The notes: a model not told the origin generated them from the letters alone. DNA of 64,000 bases from Comamonas halotolerans (GCF_030162935.1 NZ_JASAUZ010000034.1:186001-250000); one strand, 5' to 3'. Positions 1 through 11,860 are shown, counted from the first letter of the stretch. Translations and numbers: made by a program.

Positions 1-674
1 CCATCATTGCCCAGTTCCTTGACCTCACGTTTGCCCAGGTTGAGCATGGGCTCGATGGTGAAGACCATGCCTTCTTCCAGCACGGTACCTTCACCGGGCT
101 TGCCGTAGTGCAGCACCTGGGGTTCTTCGTGGAACTTCTGGCCAATGCCGTGGCCGCAGTATTCGCGCACTACAGAAAGGTTGTGCTTTTCTGCAAAGGT
201 CTGGATGGCGTGACCAATGTCACCCAGCGTGGCTCCCGGTTTGACCTGCTGAATACCCAGCCACATGGCTTCAAAGGTCAGTTTGTCCAGGCGTTTGCCC
301 GCAATTGTGCCCTGGCCGATCTGGAACATGCGGCTGTTGTCGCCGTACCAGCCATCTTCGGTAATCACAGTGACGTCCACATTGATGATGTCACCCTTCT
401 TCAAAGGCTTGTCATTGGGGATGCCGTGGCAGACCACATGGTTGGGTGAGGTGCACAGGTGGCCCGGATAGGGCGGATATCCCGGAGGCTGATAGCCGAT
501 GGTGGCGGAGCGGGTGCCTTGCTTGGCCATGCATTCGGCACCCAGGCGATCGATCTCTGCAGTGGTGATGCCGGGCTTGATATGGGGGGTGATGTAGTCC
601 AGCACTTCTGAAGCAAATCGGCCTGCAACGCGCATGCGCTCAATTTCTTCAGGGGTTTTGATGGTGATGCTCAT
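1..674 (-). CDS. map: Methionine aminopeptidase type I (C-terminus cut by window edge)
   Basis: Removes the N-terminal methionine from nascent cytosolic proteins. The frame reads leftward from the ATG at 674 and runs off position 1, so only the first ~224 residues are present of a usual ~265. Visible M24A landmarks are the metal-ligand region NVDVTV (Asp near residue 100), GDNSRMF (Asp near 112), the CGHGIG histidine segment, and TIEPML with its metal-binding Glu near the cut end. Both glycine-rich and His motifs match the type I family without an N-terminal extension. It is divergent from purL across about 220 bases. Identification is secure and only the last ~40 residues are missing. Confidence 0.95.
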   Translation of the reverse strand, partial: MSITIKTPEEIERMRVAGRFASEVLDYITPHIKPGITTAEIDRLGAECMAKQGTRSATIGYQPPGYPPYPGHLCTSPNHVVCHGIPNDKPLKKGDIINVDVTVITEDGWYGDNSRMFQIGQGTIAGKRLDKLTFEAMWLGIQQVKPGATLGDIGHAIQTFAEKHNLSVVREYCGHGIGQKFHEEPQVLHYGKPGEGTVLEEGMVFTIEPMLNLGKREVKELGND

Positions 675-898
675 AGCCTCACATTATCCCACTCGTGCTC
701 AAACCATGCCGATTGCTCCTAGGGACGACCCTGAAGGGAATATGCAGAGCGCAGTACAATCGGAGGCTGTCTCCCACAGCGACAAGCTGTGCAGGCCATC
801 GGTGTCCTCAGGGCTCGAACCTTGGGGGGTGAGGTGTGCCACCGCACAGTGCAACGCTGTGCCGCATTGCCTCTCCAATTTGCCCAAAAGGCCGCCAC

Positions 899-3800
899 GT
901 GACCTTGCATCTGACTCAGTTTGAGGGCGGAAACGCGCTCAGCTCGTTCCGCGCCCAGCAACTCCTGACCGACCTGGTCGCCATTCATCCCAAGATCACG
1001 GGCATCAGTGCCCGCTTTGTGCACCTGGTTGCGACCGAAGCCCCACCGTCTGCTGAACAATCTGCACGTCTGGCGGCCTTGCTTGCATATGGTGATCCGT
1101 ATGAAGGTGCCTCCGAGGGAGTCGCTTTGGTGGTGACGCCGCGTATGGGCACAATCTCACCATGGGCCTCCAAGGCGACCGATATCGCTCGCAACTGTGG
1201 TCTGGAAGTGTTCCGTGTGGAGCGCATCACTGAATACCGCATTCAGCTCAAGTCTGGTCTGTTGGGCGGTACGCCTGAACTGGGGACAGAGCAGACAGCA
1301 CAAATTGCCGCTTTGCTGCACGACCGTATGACCGAGTCTGTGTTTGCCTCCCGTGCTGAAGCGGAGAAGTTGTTCACCACACTGGCGGCGCAGCCCATGG
1401 AGTTTGTGGACGTGCTCGGCGGTGGCCGTGCGGCGCTGGAAACTGCCAACAAGCAGTGGGGCCTTGCTCTGGCTGATGACGAGATCGAGTATTTGGTCAA
1501 TGCCTTCAATGGCCTGAAGCGCAACCCCACTGACGTGGAATTGATGATGTTTGCGCAGGCCAACTCCGAGCACTGCCGTCACAAGATCTTCAATGCCAAC
1601 TTCATCATCGATGGCGTAGCGCAGGACAAGTCGCTGTTCGGCATGATTCGCAACACCGAAGCAGTTTCGCCGCAGCACACCATCGTGGCGTATGCCGACA
1701 ATGCCTCCATCATGGAAGGCCATGAAGTGGAGCGCTTTGTAGCGAGATTTGATGCGAATGCAGATGTTGTGAGCGCACCTAGCTATCAAAAGCAATCTGC
1801 CATCAACCACGTGCTGATGAAGGTGGAAACGCACAACCACCCCACGGCCATCTCGCCATTCCCTGGTGCTTCCACCGGTGCAGGTGGAGAAATCCGCGAC
1901 GAAGGAGCAACAGGCCGCGGCTCCAAGCCCAAGGCCGGTTTGACAGGCTTCACGGTTTCCAAGCTGTGGGGTAGCGAAGTGGGCAAGCCTGAGCACATTG
2001 CCAGCCCGCTGCAGATCATGATTGAAGGCCCTCTGGGTGGCGCGGCATTCAACAACGAATTTGGTCGTCCCAACCTGACCGGTTACTTCCGCGAATACGA
2101 GCAGCAAGTCGGTGACATCACCCGTGGCTACCACAAGCCCATCATGCTGGCTGGTGGCCTGGGTGTGATTGATGCGGATCAGACCAAAAAGATTCTGTTT
2201 CCCGCAGGCACTTTGCTGATCCAGCTCGGCGGCCCTGGCATGCGCATCGGCATGGGCGGTGGTGCTGCCAGCTCGATGGCGTCGGGCACGAACGCGGCAG
2301 AACTGGATTTCGATTCTGTACAGCGTGGCAATCCAGAAATTGAGCGCCGTGCACAAGAGGTGATCAACCATTGCTGGGAGCAGGGTGACAAAAACCCGAT
2401 TTTGGCCATCCATGACGTGGGTGCAGGTGGTCTGTCCAATGCCTTCCCGGAGTTGACCAATGACGCAGGCCGTGGTGCACGCTTTGATTTGCGCACAGTG
2501 AACCTGGAGGAGTCAGGTCTGGCGCCTAAGGAAATCTGGTCCAACGAATCGCAAGAACGCTATGTGATGGCGATTGCGCCTGAATCACTGGCGCAGTTCA
2601 CTGCTTTCTGCGAGCGCGAGCGTTGTCCCTTTGCCGTCATTGGCGTGGCTACCGAAGAGCGTGAGCTGATTTTGGAAGACACCGCCGTCGAATCCGGTGA
2701 CCAGAAGTTCCCCGTGAATATGCCCATGGACGTGCTGCTGGGCAAGCCACCAAAGATGACCAAGGACGTGGCGACCGTCAAGCGCGAGCTGCCCGCTATG
2801 GACTTGAATGGTCTGCCGCTGGAAAAGGCGGTGATCGAAGTGCTGGCACATCCCACGGTAGCGTCCAAACGCTTTCTGATCACCATTGGCGACCGCGCTG
2901 TGGGTGGTTTGACACACCGTGACCAGATGGTTGGCCCCTGGCAAGTACCTGTGGCCGACGTGGCCGTGACCCTGGCGGACTTCAAGGGTTTCAAGGGTGA
3001 AGCCATGGCCATGGGTGAGCGCACACCGCTGGCAGCTATCAATGCACCTGCATCGGGCCGCATGGCTGTGGCCGAAGCCATTACCAACATGTTGGCTGCG
3101 CCCATCGAGCTGTCCAGGGTCAAGATGTCGGCCAACTGGATGGCCGCTTGTGGTGAGCCTGGTGAAGACGCTGATCTGTACGCCACCGTGAAGGCTGTGG
3201 GCATGGAGCTGTGCCCCGCCTTGAACATCTCCATTCCCGTGGGCAAGGACTCTCTGTCCATGCGCACGCAGTGGAGCGACAACGGTGTGACCAAGAAGGT
3301 CACATCGCCTGTGAGTTTGTTGATCACCGGCTTTGCCTCGATTGACGATGTGCGCACCACGTTGACGCCCCAGCTGAACGCTGAAGTCGAGGATTCGTCT
3401 TTGGTATTGATCGACCTGGGCCGTGGCAAGAACCGCATGGGGGGCTCCATCATCGGTCAGGTGCTCAACCAGTCGGGCAATGAAACGCCTGATCTGGACG
3501 ATGCCAAGGACCTGATTGCGCTGGTCGATGCAGTGAATGCGTTGCGTGCGCAGGGCAAGATTCTGGCCTATCACGACAAGGGTGATGGCGGCTTGCTGGC
3601 TACTGTGGCTGAGATGGCCTTTGCCGGTCATGTGGGCGTGGCGCTGAATGTGGACATGCTGATCACCGAAGGCGATGGCATCTCCGACAGCCGCATGGAT
3701 TCTGGTGAAGGCAAGAACTGGGGCAAGCAGGTCGCGGGCCGTCGCGAAGAGCAGACCCTGCGCGCGCTGTTCAACGAAGAGTTGGGTGTGGTGCTGCAAA

Positions 3801-4909
3801 TTCGCACTGAAGACCGCACTGCTGTGATGGATGAGCTGCGCAAGCACGGCCTGATCCAGTGCTCCACCATCATTGGCAAAACCCGCCCTGATTCTTCCAC
3901 CGTGGATGCTGGCAAGGGCGAGCTGCAGATCTGGCGCGATGCCAACAAGGTGTTTGGCGCCACGCTTTCCGATCTGCACCAGGTGTGGGACGCCGTGAGC
4001 TGGAAGATTGCACAGCAGCGTGACAACCCAGCTTGCGCTGACAGCGAGCACGCTGCGGCGGGTGTGCCGCAAGACCCCGGCATGCACGTGCATCTGACCT
4101 TCGATCCTCAAGAGAACGTGGCTGCGCCATTCCTCAACCTGCAGGCCAAGCCCCGTGTGGCTGTGCTGCGTGAACAGGGTGTGAATTCGCATGTGGAAAT
4201 GGCCTACGCCTTTACGGAAGCGGGCTTTGAGGCCGTGGACGTGCACATGACCGACTTGCAGTCGGGTCGTGCGCAGCTCAAGGACTTTTCCGGTGTGGTG
4301 GCTTGTGGTGGGTTCAGCTACGGTGACACGCTGGGCGCGGGCATTGGCTGGGCACGCTCGATCACGTTCAATGAGCGTTTGTCAGAGCAGTTTCAGCAGT
4401 TCTTTGGTCGCGGCGATACCTTTGGCCTCGGTGTGTGCAATGGCTGCCAGATGTTTGCCGAACTGGCCGATATCATTCCCGGTGCGCAAGACTGGCCTCG
4501 CTTCACCCAAAACCAGAGCAATCGCTTTGAAGCACGTCTGAGCATGGTGGAAGTGCTGGATTCTCCCTCCATTTTCCTGCAAGGCATGGCTGGCTCGCGT
4601 TTGCCTATCGCTGTGGCGCATGGAGAGGGTTATGCCAACTTCAAGTTCCGTGGCAATCCAGAGCAAGCAATTGGCGCAATGCGTTATGTAGATAACTTTG
4701 GCCAGCCTACGGAGCAGTATCCTTTCAACCCCAATGGCTCGGCCGGGGGGCTGACTGCGGTGACCACGGCTGATGGCCGCTTCACCGCCATGATGCCCCA
4801 CCCCGAGCGCGTGTTCCGCAATGTGCAGATGAGCTGGACATCGGGTGACAAGTCTGAGTTCAGCCCCTGGATGCGTGTGTGGCGCAATGCCCGCAAGTGG
4901 CTGGGTTGA
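899..4909 (+). CDS. purL: Phosphoribosylformylglycinamidine synthase
   Basis: Fourth step of de novo purine synthesis: FGAR + Gln + ATP to FGAM. It is a large single-chain PurL of 1336 residues: an N-terminal PurS-like part, two AIRS-type ATP-grasp-like halves (HNHP near the start of the first, GGAA and [13 protein letters not shown] segments) and a C-terminal class I glutamine amidotransferase with nucleophile Cys1180 in GVCNGCQ and His1301/Glu1303 in HPER. I chose the GTG at 899, reading [15 protein letters not shown], because family members begin there and an AAGG lies just upstream. The open frame extends to 836, but that part has no family likeness. A strong terminator follows the stop. 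Confidence 0.96.
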   Translation: MTLHLTQFEGGNALSSFRAQQLLTDLVAIHPKITGISARFVHLVATEAPPSAEQSARLAALLAYGDPYEGASEGVALVVTPRMGTISPWASKATDIARNCGLEVFRVERITEYRIQLKSGLLGGTPELGTEQTAQIAALLHDRMTESVFASRAEAEKLFTTLAAQPMEFVDVLGGGRAALETANKQWGLALADDEIEYLVNAFNGLKRNPTDVELMMFAQANSEHCRHKIFNANFIIDGVAQDKSLFGMIRNTEAVSPQHTIVAYADNASIMEGHEVERFVARFDANADVVSAPSYQKQSAINHVLMKVETHNHPTAISPFPGASTGAGGEIRDEGATGRGSKPKAGLTGFTVSKLWGSEVGKPEHIASPLQIMIEGPLGGAAFNNEFGRPNLTGYFREYEQQVGDITRGYHKPIMLAGGLGVIDADQTKKILFPAGTLLIQLGGPGMRIGMGGGAASSMASGTNAAELDFDSVQRGNPEIERRAQEVINHCWEQGDKNPILAIHDVGAGGLSNAFPELTNDAGRGARFDLRTVNLEESGLAPKEIWSNESQERYVMAIAPESLAQFTAFCERERCPFAVIGVATEERELILEDTAVESGDQKFPVNMPMDVLLGKPPKMTKDVATVKRELPAMDLNGLPLEKAVIEVLAHPTVASKRFLITIGDRAVGGLTHRDQMVGPWQVPVADVAVTLADFKGFKGEAMAMGERTPLAAINAPASGRMAVAEAITNMLAAPIELSRVKMSANWMAACGEPGEDADLYATVKAVGMELCPALNISIPVGKDSLSMRTQWSDNGVTKKVTSPVSLLITGFASIDDVRTTLTPQLNAEVEDSSLVLIDLGRGKNRMGGSIIGQVLNQSGNETPDLDDAKDLIALVDAVNALRAQGKILAYHDKGDGGLLATVAEMAFAGHVGVALNVDMLITEGDGISDSRMDSGEGKNWGKQVAGRREEQTLRALFNEELGVVLQIRTEDRTAVMDELRKHGLIQCSTIIGKTRPDSSTVDAGKGELQIWRDANKVFGATLSDLHQVWDAVSWKIAQQRDNPACADSEHAAAGVPQDPGMHVHLTFDPQENVAAPFLNLQAKPRVAVLREQGVNSHVEMAYAFTEAGFEAVDVHMTDLQSGRAQLKDFSGVVACGGFSYGDTLGAGIGWARSITFNERLSEQFQQFFGRGDTFGLGVCNGCQMFAELADIIPGAQDWPRFTQNQSNRFEARLSMVEVLDSPSIFLQGMAGSRLPIAVAHGEGYANFKFRGNPEQAIGAMRYVDNFGQPTEQYPFNPNGSAGGLTAVTTADGRFTAMMPHPERVFRNVQMSWTSGDKSEFSPWMRVWRNARKWLG

Positions 4910-4940
4910 TCAACGGCTCTGGGCAATTGATCTTTTGGAA

Positions 4941-4974
4941 AAGCCCCAAGGTTTTGCACCTTGGGGCTTTTTTT
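4941..4974 (+). terminator. Rho-independent terminator of purL
   Basis: An 11-bp inverted repeat, AAGCCCCAAGG and CCTTGGGGCTT, around a short loop is followed by a T run. It sits 31 bases after the purL stop, so purL is probably transcribed alone. Confidence 0.9.
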
Positions 4975-5139
4975 AAAAAGGATACGCAGAATGTGTAGCA
5001 GCGCTTAGACAAATCACTGCGTAGTCATCCCGGTGCAGCAAATCCTGTTGTCTGGCAAGAAGTACCCACATATAGTCACGCAAGCGGCAAAGACAGCACT
5101 GAGCATGGTGAATCAGCGCTTGCACGCACAAGGATATTC

Positions 5140-8100
5140 ATGCAAAAGCATGCGCTGGCTGGACTTCGGCAACCATCTCTCAGACTCACCATCATTGGCA
5201 TCATTTTTGTAGTCCTTTTGCCAACTCTGGGGGTTGTGACTGCAACCTTGTATGGTGCTAGCCGATCCTTCCAAGAAGCAGGTACGAGGCAGTTGCTAGA
5301 AACAGCGCGCACGGTAGCGCGCTCAACCATCAGTGAGCTGGACCTGACGGCCAACGTGCTTCAGCATCTTGCGCAGTTGCAAGCGGTGGGTGAGGATGTA
5401 CAGCTGCGTCGCCACATGGTTTCCAGTTTTGCGCACGGAGAGCTGGAGACCCATCTGCTGGAGAAGCGCAACGCACAGTGGCAAAACATGTCTGACACAG
5501 CACTGGATGCCACGGTGCAGCAATTGCTTGTGCAAGCAGCTCAGACTGGTCAGCTGCAGGTATCAGACATTCTGATGCCAGCAGATGCAGAAGCTGGCAT
5601 GAAGGTTGTGTTGGCGATACCCAGCAGTATCTCTCCGTATGTGGCTCAGGTGGCTACATTGACAACTTCTCCAGAACATTTGCTCAATGCGTTGGCACGC
5701 CATGGCGATGGCAGCGTGTCAGTCATCTTGGCCATAGTGGATGGGCAAGGGCGCATATTGGCGCGCTCGGTTGATAGCCAAAAATTTATCGGGAAACCTG
5801 TACCGGATTGGCAGACCTTGGTGCAGCAGCCTGGAAGTAGTGGCTCATTTACAGCGCAAACACTGGAAGGGGGGCAAATTATCTTTGCCTTCCAGCGTAT
5901 TGAAGGAACGCCAGGATGGGCTGCCGTTGTAGGGGAGTCAGCCCACAGCTTTAACCAACGTTCGCAGCGCCCTATTCGGGTGATGCTGAGTGCTGCCACC
6001 ATCGCGATTTGCCTGGCGCTGCTGTTGGCCATGCTGCTGGCAAGAAAAGCATTGCAGCCTATTCGATCACTGGCTGCCCGGGCTCAACGTATCGCTGCGG
6101 GAGAGAGCAAGGATGCGCATGGGTTAGCCCAAGTACCTCCTGCCCTGGTGGCTGAATTTGAAGTCTTGCGACGTAGCCTGGATCAGGCAGATCAGGTGCT
6201 GAAGCGTTCTTTGCAAGAAAGTCAGCGGGCGGAATCCGAGGCGCAGACACATTTGGCGGTGTTGCAGGCGGCAGAGGAGCAGGCACGGCTGGGCCACTGG
6301 TCGCTGAATGGGAAAACAGGTGAGATCACGTGTTCTGAGATGCTCTCTGTGTTGTTTGGTGATCCCGCTAAAACCGTTGTGATTCAGCTGGAGGATTTGC
6401 GCTCCAGGCTTCAGCCGGAAAGCTATATGCTTCTGCAAGCAGCAGTGCAGCAGTGTCTGGAAGATGGTACGCCCTTTGCCATGGAGGTCGATCACTCTCG
6501 TCGAGATGGCAGCACCTATGCTGCGTATTTGCGGGGTGCAGCCGAGCTTGATGCGAGTGGAAAGGTGATTGCCATCAATGGCACCTTGCAAGATATCAGT
6601 GAGGGTAAAGAGCAGCGCGAGCGTTTGGCTGCGCTGGCTGATAACTTGCCATCCGGAGTCATTTTCAGGTTCCTGCGGAGTCATGAAAGGCGCCTGCTTC
6701 TGCAGTTCTTAAGTGCCGGGCTTGAGTCCTTGACGGGCTTATCTGCCAATGCAGTCTTGCAGCACCAGGGCAGTTTGATACGGGCCATTCGGCCATCACA
6801 TTTGCGTCAGTTGCTGCGGGTATTGCAAGGGGCTCAAGATGCTGGGCATGTGCTGGATGAGGTGTTTGCATTGCGTACCCAGGCAGGCAACGAGATATGG
6901 ATTCATTGCCGTGCTGCGTTGCGCTACCCTGGATCAGGTGGGGCTGTATGGGATGGCATCGCGCGTGATGTGACTGCCGAGCGAGCAGCTGAGGACGCAT
7001 TGCGAAGTGCCAAAGAAGCTGCGGAACAGGCTGAGCGGGCCAAAAGTGATTTTCTGGCCACCATGAGCCATGAGATACGCACTCCCATGAATTCAGTGAT
7101 TGGCATGGCACGCCTGGCCATGCGCACGGAGCTGAATCCGCTGCAGCGTAATTACCTGGAAAAAATCAACGAATCTGCCAATGTCTTGCAGGGCATCATC
7201 AATGACATCCTGGATTTCTCCAAGATCGAGGCTGGTGGCTTGGTGCTGGAAGGGGCTCCATTCAAACTGGAGGCAGTACTAGATACCGTGGCTGCTGTCA
7301 CGACTTTGAAGGCTGAAGAAAAAGGTCTGGAGATCACCTATGCCATGGCTCCGGGCCTTCCTGTGATTTTGCGTGGCGATGCGTTGCGATTGGGTCAGGT
7401 GCTGACTAATTTGGTCAGCAATGCCATCAAATTCACGCAGACCGGTGGCGTGGTGGTGAGGGTAGAGCATCGCAATGAAGCATCTGGTGCGATGCTGCAC
7501 TTTTCTGTCACGGATTCGGGTATTGGTTTGGATCAGGATCAGTTGCGTTGCCTGTTCCAGCCATTTAGTCAGGCCCAGCCAGACACCTCTCGTCGATATG
7601 GTGGGACGGGGCTGGGTTTGGCAATTTCCAAGCGCTTGGTGGAAATGATGGGAGGAAGTATTGGCGTGCACAGTGAGAAAGGGGTGGGGAGCACTTTCTA
7701 TTTCTCGGTACGCATGGATGAGGTCGATACTGCGCAATCGCATCACCACGCAGCGCACGGGAATGCGCTGCAAGGGCTGCGAATTTTGATTGCCGATGAC
7801 AACAGCATGGCGCGCAAGGCGCTGGCTGAAATGGCGGAAGGGTTCGGCATGCAGGTCAGTCTGGTCTGCAACGGTCAGGAAGCATTGGAAAAGTTGCACA
7901 GCCATGCAGTGAAGCAGCAGGCCTTTGATATCGTGGTGCTGGACTGGCACATGCCTTTGATGGATGGCGTGGAAGCTGCGCGTCATATCAGAACTGATGC
8001 GCAACTGGAAAAAATGCCTGCAGTTTTGATGGTGACTGCCTACAGGCAAGAAGCCATGCTGGAAGCAGCACAAGGGGTGGATTTGCAAGGGATCTTGCTC

Positions 8101-9270
8101 AAACCGGTGACCCAATCTGCCATGTACAACACACTGCTTGGTGCGTCATCAGAGAACATGCAGTTAGAAATGCAGCGTGAATCCGCCATGGCAGGTTATG
8201 CGCCAAGTGATTTGGCCGCATTTGCGGATTTGCACGGTAAACGCGTTCTGGTGGTAGATGACAACGCTCTCAATCGAGAAGTGGCTACAGACTTCTTGCG
8301 TCATGTAGGTATTCAAGTCATCACTGCAGCTGGAGGTTGGGATGCTATTCGCTGTCTGGATGCGCAGGATGTGGATGCGGTGCTGATGGACATCCATATG
8401 CCGGATATGGATGGCCTGGCCGCCACTCGTGAGATTCGCCGCCATTTGCGCTGGAAGGATTTGCCCATCATTGCATTGACAGCTCAAGCGCGCAGCGAAG
8501 ACGTGCAGCGCAGCCGCGAAGCAGGCATGGATCATCATCTGACCAAGCCGATTGATGAATCAGCACTGTACAGTGCATTACAGCAATTGTGCACAGGCAC
8601 ACGAGTTCAGGATGGCGGCAAGCTTACGGAGATCAGCACAGCAAAAGGAGTTCAAATGGCGAGTGATGTCGAAAGTGGTGCATATGCAAACCTGGCGAAA
8701 TCTCCTGCTCGCCGTGCGCAATTGTTAAGAGGTTTTTTGCAAGATTTCGAGACCTTGCCGGAGCGCTTTGACGAATTTTTGGCCTCCAGGCAATGGTCAG
8801 CGCTTGCGGGGCTGGTACACCAGATAAAAGGTAGTGCGAGCTATTTGAATGCTACGGCACTTTGTGATGTGGCTGACACCATCGAAGTGGCAGCACGTCG
8901 TTGTGATGCTGCGGTCGTTAGTCAGCATGCGGGCGCCTTTGTCAAGTTGATGAAGGCTTGTCTGGATGATGTACGCGATGCGCTTGAATTCTGGCAAGCT
9001 CAGCAAATGCAGGTCAGTGCTGATGCTGCTATTTTGGAGCCACAGGCTGTGCTGGCATTGATAGCACGTGCACGTCCACTTGTGGCAGCAGGTAATTTTT
9101 CAGCACAGCATTTATTGGAAGAGTTGGTGCAAGGAGCCCAGCTTTATCCTTGGGCCGAGACTGCGCAAGCCGCTCTGGATGCGTTTGATGATCTTGAAAA
9201 CAGTCTGGCGTTGCAATTGCTGGCGCAGATTGAGGCACAGTGCAATGGTCTGCGCCGTGCAGATACCTGA
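5140..9270 (+). CDS. Hybrid sensor histidine kinase with two receiver domains and Hpt
   Basis: A 1376-residue membrane-bound phosphorelay protein. Order: cytoplasmic tip, TM1 about residues 14-37, a large periplasmic CACHE-like sensor (about 38-281), TM2 (282-302), HAMP, two PAS-like regions (about 375-490 and 495-620), HisKA with phospho-His644 in SHEIRTPMN, HATPase_c with N box near 755 and GTGLGL, receiver 1 with Asp935 in VLDWHMP, receiver 2 with Asp1084 in LMDIHMP, and an Hpt domain with His1227 in HQIKGSAS. All key residues are intact. Both receivers are on the same chain and no separate response regulator lies next to it, so the output partner must be elsewhere. The signal is unknown; CACHE domains usually bind small metabolites. 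Confidence 0.93.
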   Translation: MQKHALAGLRQPSLRLTIIGIIFVVLLPTLGVVTATLYGASRSFQEAGTRQLLETARTVARSTISELDLTANVLQHLAQLQAVGEDVQLRRHMVSSFAHGELETHLLEKRNAQWQNMSDTALDATVQQLLVQAAQTGQLQVSDILMPADAEAGMKVVLAIPSSISPYVAQVATLTTSPEHLLNALARHGDGSVSVILAIVDGQGRILARSVDSQKFIGKPVPDWQTLVQQPGSSGSFTAQTLEGGQIIFAFQRIEGTPGWAAVVGESAHSFNQRSQRPIRVMLSAATIAICLALLLAMLLARKALQPIRSLAARAQRIAAGESKDAHGLAQVPPALVAEFEVLRRSLDQADQVLKRSLQESQRAESEAQTHLAVLQAAEEQARLGHWSLNGKTGEITCSEMLSVLFGDPAKTVVIQLEDLRSRLQPESYMLLQAAVQQCLEDGTPFAMEVDHSRRDGSTYAAYLRGAAELDASGKVIAINGTLQDISEGKEQRERLAALADNLPSGVIFRFLRSHERRLLLQFLSAGLESLTGLSANAVLQHQGSLIRAIRPSHLRQLLRVLQGAQDAGHVLDEVFALRTQAGNEIWIHCRAALRYPGSGGAVWDGIARDVTAERAAEDALRSAKEAAEQAERAKSDFLATMSHEIRTPMNSVIGMARLAMRTELNPLQRNYLEKINESANVLQGIINDILDFSKIEAGGLVLEGAPFKLEAVLDTVAAVTTLKAEEKGLEITYAMAPGLPVILRGDALRLGQVLTNLVSNAIKFTQTGGVVVRVEHRNEASGAMLHFSVTDSGIGLDQDQLRCLFQPFSQAQPDTSRRYGGTGLGLAISKRLVEMMGGSIGVHSEKGVGSTFYFSVRMDEVDTAQSHHHAAHGNALQGLRILIADDNSMARKALAEMAEGFGMQVSLVCNGQEALEKLHSHAVKQQAFDIVVLDWHMPLMDGVEAARHIRTDAQLEKMPAVLMVTAYRQEAMLEAAQGVDLQGILLKPVTQSAMYNTLLGASSENMQLEMQRESAMAGYAPSDLAAFADLHGKRVLVVDDNALNREVATDFLRHVGIQVITAAGGWDAIRCLDAQDVDAVLMDIHMPDMDGLAATREIRRHLRWKDLPIIALTAQARSEDVQRSREAGMDHHLTKPIDESALYSALQQLCTGTRVQDGGKLTEISTAKGVQMASDVESGAYANLAKSPARRAQLLRGFLQDFETLPERFDEFLASRQWSALAGLVHQIKGSASYLNATALCDVADTIEVAARRCDAAVVSQHAGAFVKLMKACLDDVRDALEFWQAQQMQVSADAAILEPQAVLALIARARPLVAAGNFSAQHLLEELVQGAQLYPWAETAQAALDAFDDLENSLALQLLAQIEAQCNGLRRADT

Positions 9271-10088
9271 TATCTGCAGCAATCCCATGCAAAAGATCAA
9301 CACGGTTAAAGCCGGAGTTGTGCGATCCGGCATTTCAAAGAGATATTCCCACCAGGAAAATATGTATCAAAGACAAAAAGCGCTTCTGAATTAAAAACTC
9401 AGCCATTCCATCAGTTTCCCTAGCCAGCGCAGCAAGGCTAGCAGAGCTTCGAGAAAGTTGGTGGGCGGGTGATCGGACAGCCAAATCATGCTGCTGCATT
9501 GTGCCGCGATGGTAGCTTTTTCGTGTCAGTAAGAACCTCCTTTGATGCTGGATTTCTCAATAAGAAAATCAAGCGTCCTGCACCTTTCCAAGGAGCCGTC
9601 ATCACGATAATTTGTGAAGCAATACATTCCGCACTGGGTATTTACGGCAGTGTGGGATGCATGCAATCTTGCATGAAGGCCGGTCAGCACTGAGCATAAC
9701 TGCGGTGCGTGCTGCAGAGATGGCTGAATTGATAATGCGTTTGTACTAGCAGCAGGCGAGGGCTGGGCTAGCGCAGTTTGGCAAGCAGTCAATGCGATCA
9801 AAAAAAGATTGGTCAAACAGACCATGCCTTTACCGGACAGGCAAATGGGTAAGTCGCTCACCACCAATTATTGAAGGTAAAAAATAAGCCAGATAATCTT
9901 GGCAGTTGTACCTATATAGCGCAGCAGTTTTTGCGTTGAGCGCAGATCAGAACGGCCAGATTAGGTATTACAACGGGCCTGAGAGAACGACTTGCTGCAA
10001 TGGCAGCGGTCGTTTGCGGGGGTCTTCCTACACAATGGCTGCACATCTCGTTTGAAGATGTATTCATTCTTTTTGGAAAGTGAAAAAT
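9271..10088. other. 818-bp stretch without a confident gene
   Basis: Only the doubtful minus-strand frame at 9391-9825 stands out here. A 6-bp hairpin CTAGCC/GGCTAG lies at 9420-9441 without a T run. The final ~220 bases before the YedI-like gene should hold its promoter. I could not pick convincing -35/-10 boxes. Confidence 0.5.
9391..9825 (-). pseudogene. Possible small lipoprotein, split by an in-frame TGA
   Basis: From the ATG at 9825 the frame gives a short hydrophobic leader ending in a lipobox-like LTAC, then a ~85-residue Cys-containing polar part (CFTNYRDDGSLERC) and stops at TGA 9526-9528. The same frame continues without a stop for 44 more codons to TAA at 9391. That part ends in a patterned helix (FLEALLALLRWLGKLMEW). 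It could be a gene broken by a nonsense change, a short lipoprotein ending at 9526, or chance. A TTG at 9867 is an alternative start. The leader has little positive charge and the Shine-Dalgarno is poorly spaced, so confidence is low. I recognise no family. Confidence 0.3.
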
Positions 10089-11096
10089 ATGGCAGGTGCC
10101 GGACTATTGATGCTGCTCGATGACATCGCTGCGGTGCTCGACGATGTGGCGATGATGACCAAGGTGGCAGCGCGCAAATCGGTGGCTATGGCCGACGACG
10201 TAGGTGTGATGAGTAAAGTTGCGATGCAAAAAACAGCCGGAGTCTTAGGGGACGATCTGGCGCTGAATGCTGAGCAGGTTGCTGGTGTCAAATCAAGTCG
10301 TGAGCTGCCTGTGGTGTGGGCGGTTGCTAAAGGTTCGCTGCTCAACAAGGTAGTGCTGGTGCCGGCATTTTTGCTCATCAGCGCATTCATTCCATGGCTG
10401 ATTACCCCGCTGCTCATGGTTGGCGGTGCGTTCCTGTGCTTTGAAGGAGTGGAGAAAATTCTGCACTCGCTGCACAAGCGCAAAACGTCACATGTACCCG
10501 GGCAAGACTATGAAGCGGCCAAGGCCCAAGGCGTCGCTCAGTCCTCGGTCATGGGCGCGCGCGAGGCGGGAATGGAGCCCGCTGCCTACGAGAAGCAGAA
10601 AGTCAGTGGCGCTGTGCGCACCGACTTCATTTTGTCCGCAGAAATTCTGGCGATTGCGCTGAGCACCGTGGCAGAGCAGCCGCTGGAAAAACAAGTCGCT
10701 GTGCTTGTGGTGGTCGCCCTGGCAATTACCTTGTTTGTGTATGGGCTTGTTGCTTGCATCGTGCGTATGGATGACGTGGGTCTTGCGCTGATGCGTAAGG
10801 AAAGCGGTGCTATGCAGGCTTTGGGAAGAGGACTGATTGCGTTCAATCCCTGGCTTATGAAAGGTTTGTCGGTGGTAGGCACTGCTGCAATGTTTCTGGT
10901 GGGCGGCAGCTTGCTGGTGCACGGTATTGCCCCTATTCAGGCGTGGGTGGACAGCGTGCTCATTGCGCAAGGTGGCGTGGTGGCATTTGTACTTCCGCTG
11001 TTCGTGCACGTGCTGGTCGGTGCCGTGATTGGCGGCGTGATTGTGGCTCTCGTTTCTATCTGGAACCGAATGCGTGGTACGACATCTGGCCACTGA
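10089..11096 (+). CDS. yedI: DUF808 family inner-membrane protein (YedI-like)
   Basis: A 335-residue multi-pass inner-membrane protein of the YedI/DUF808 family, whose function is not established. The N-terminus (MAGAGLLMLLDDIAAVLDDV), the following KTAGVLGDDLALNAEQV and RELPVVWAVAKGS segments are strongly family-like. At least five hydrophobic stretches follow, near residues 90-120, 185-225 and 255-325. The ATG at 10089 was chosen because the family starts there and GGAAAG lies 9-14 bases upstream. A GTG at 10080 is less likely. It stands alone between the preceding gene-poor stretch and ompW. Confidence 0.9.
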   Translation: MAGAGLLMLLDDIAAVLDDVAMMTKVAARKSVAMADDVGVMSKVAMQKTAGVLGDDLALNAEQVAGVKSSRELPVVWAVAKGSLLNKVVLVPAFLLISAFIPWLITPLLMVGGAFLCFEGVEKILHSLHKRKTSHVPGQDYEAAKAQGVAQSSVMGAREAGMEPAAYEKQKVSGAVRTDFILSAEILAIALSTVAEQPLEKQVAVLVVVALAITLFVYGLVACIVRMDDVGLALMRKESGAMQALGRGLIAFNPWLMKGLSVVGTAAMFLVGGSLLVHGIAPIQAWVDSVLIAQGGVVAFVLPLFVHVLVGAVIGGVIVALVSIWNRMRGTTSGH

Positions 11097-11158
11097 ATTG
11101 CTGCTTGTTGCTAAATTCCAACAATTCAGAAAAGAGTGAAATGTAAGCAGGTGATGCA

Positions 11159-11172
11159 TTGACCTAGGGCAA
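11159..11172. promoter_or_regulatory. FNR/Anr-like box upstream of ompW
   Basis: TTGACCTAGGGCAA resembles the FNR consensus (TTGAT-N4-ATCAA) with a good left and a weaker right half. If centred at -41.5 it predicts a transcription start near 11207, about 37 bases before the ompW ATG. OmpW is oxygen-regulated in several proteobacteria. Assignment is by eye. Confidence 0.35.
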
Positions 11173-11243
11173 ATGGCGGCTTGTCACGGAGTGTTGCAAT
11201 AGATGTCACGGGGGTTGTCCCCGGACTCAATTCATCATCCATT

Positions 11244-11831
11244 ATGAAAAAGACTCTGTTGGCCGTGGCCGCTCTGTGTGCAATGACTTCCGGTGCTGCA
11301 ATGGCGCAGCAGCAAGATGGCAAATGGCAAGTTCGTGTTCGTGCCGTGAATGTTGATTTGAAGTCTGCAGGCTCCAATGGCCTGAGCGTGAAGGACAAGA
11401 CTATTCCTGAAGTGGATATCAGCTACTTCTTCACACCTAATTTTGCTGCTGAACTGATCTTGACATATCCCCAGAAGCACGATGTGCGTTTGAAGGGTGT
11501 TGGCAAGATTGGTACTGTCAAGGAACTGCCTCCTACACTGCTGGCTCAGTACCACTTCACTAACTTTGGTGCCTTCAAGCCCTACGTTGGTGCTGGTGTT
11601 AACTACACACGCTTCTCTAGCGTAGATCTGGATGTGCCAGGTGCTGACATCAAGCGCAGCAGCTGGGGTGGCGCTTTGCAAGTGGGCTTTGACTACGCAC
11701 TGGACAAAAACTGGTCCATCAACTTTGACGTGAAGAAGGTGTACATGGACACCAAGGAAAACGGTCTGGGCCTGGGTAAGGTCAAGCTGGATCCCGTCTT
11801 GGTTGGTGTGGGCGTCGGTTACCGCTTCTAA
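11244..11831 (+). CDS. ompW: OmpW family outer-membrane protein
   Basis: A 195-residue eight-stranded outer-membrane beta-barrel that forms a small hydrophobic channel. The ATG at 11244 opens a classic signal peptide (MKKTLLAVAALCAM, cleavage after AMA-Q near residue 23). The mature part has the OmpW pattern: GKWQVRVRAVNVD, a strand ending VDISYFFTPNFAAELI, the FGAFKPYVGAGVNYT segment, and a C-terminal VGVGVGYRF with terminal Phe for BAM recognition. The longer frame back to 11181 lacks any signal feature. A terminator follows. An FNR-like box upstream suggests oxygen control. Confidence 0.93.
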   Translation: MKKTLLAVAALCAMTSGAAMAQQQDGKWQVRVRAVNVDLKSAGSNGLSVKDKTIPEVDISYFFTPNFAAELILTYPQKHDVRLKGVGKIGTVKELPPTLLAQYHFTNFGAFKPYVGAGVNYTRFSSVDLDVPGADIKRSSWGGALQVGFDYALDKNWSINFDVKKVYMDTKENGLGLGKVKLDPVLVGVGVGYRF

Positions 11832-11860
11832 TTTCCAGCTCTCCTCCAAGGGGCTTTTCA

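Noticed and set aside
2585-4246. Long minus-strand frame opposite purL
   Set aside because: His/Gln/Arg-rich translation mirroring purL codons; purL on the other strand is certain.
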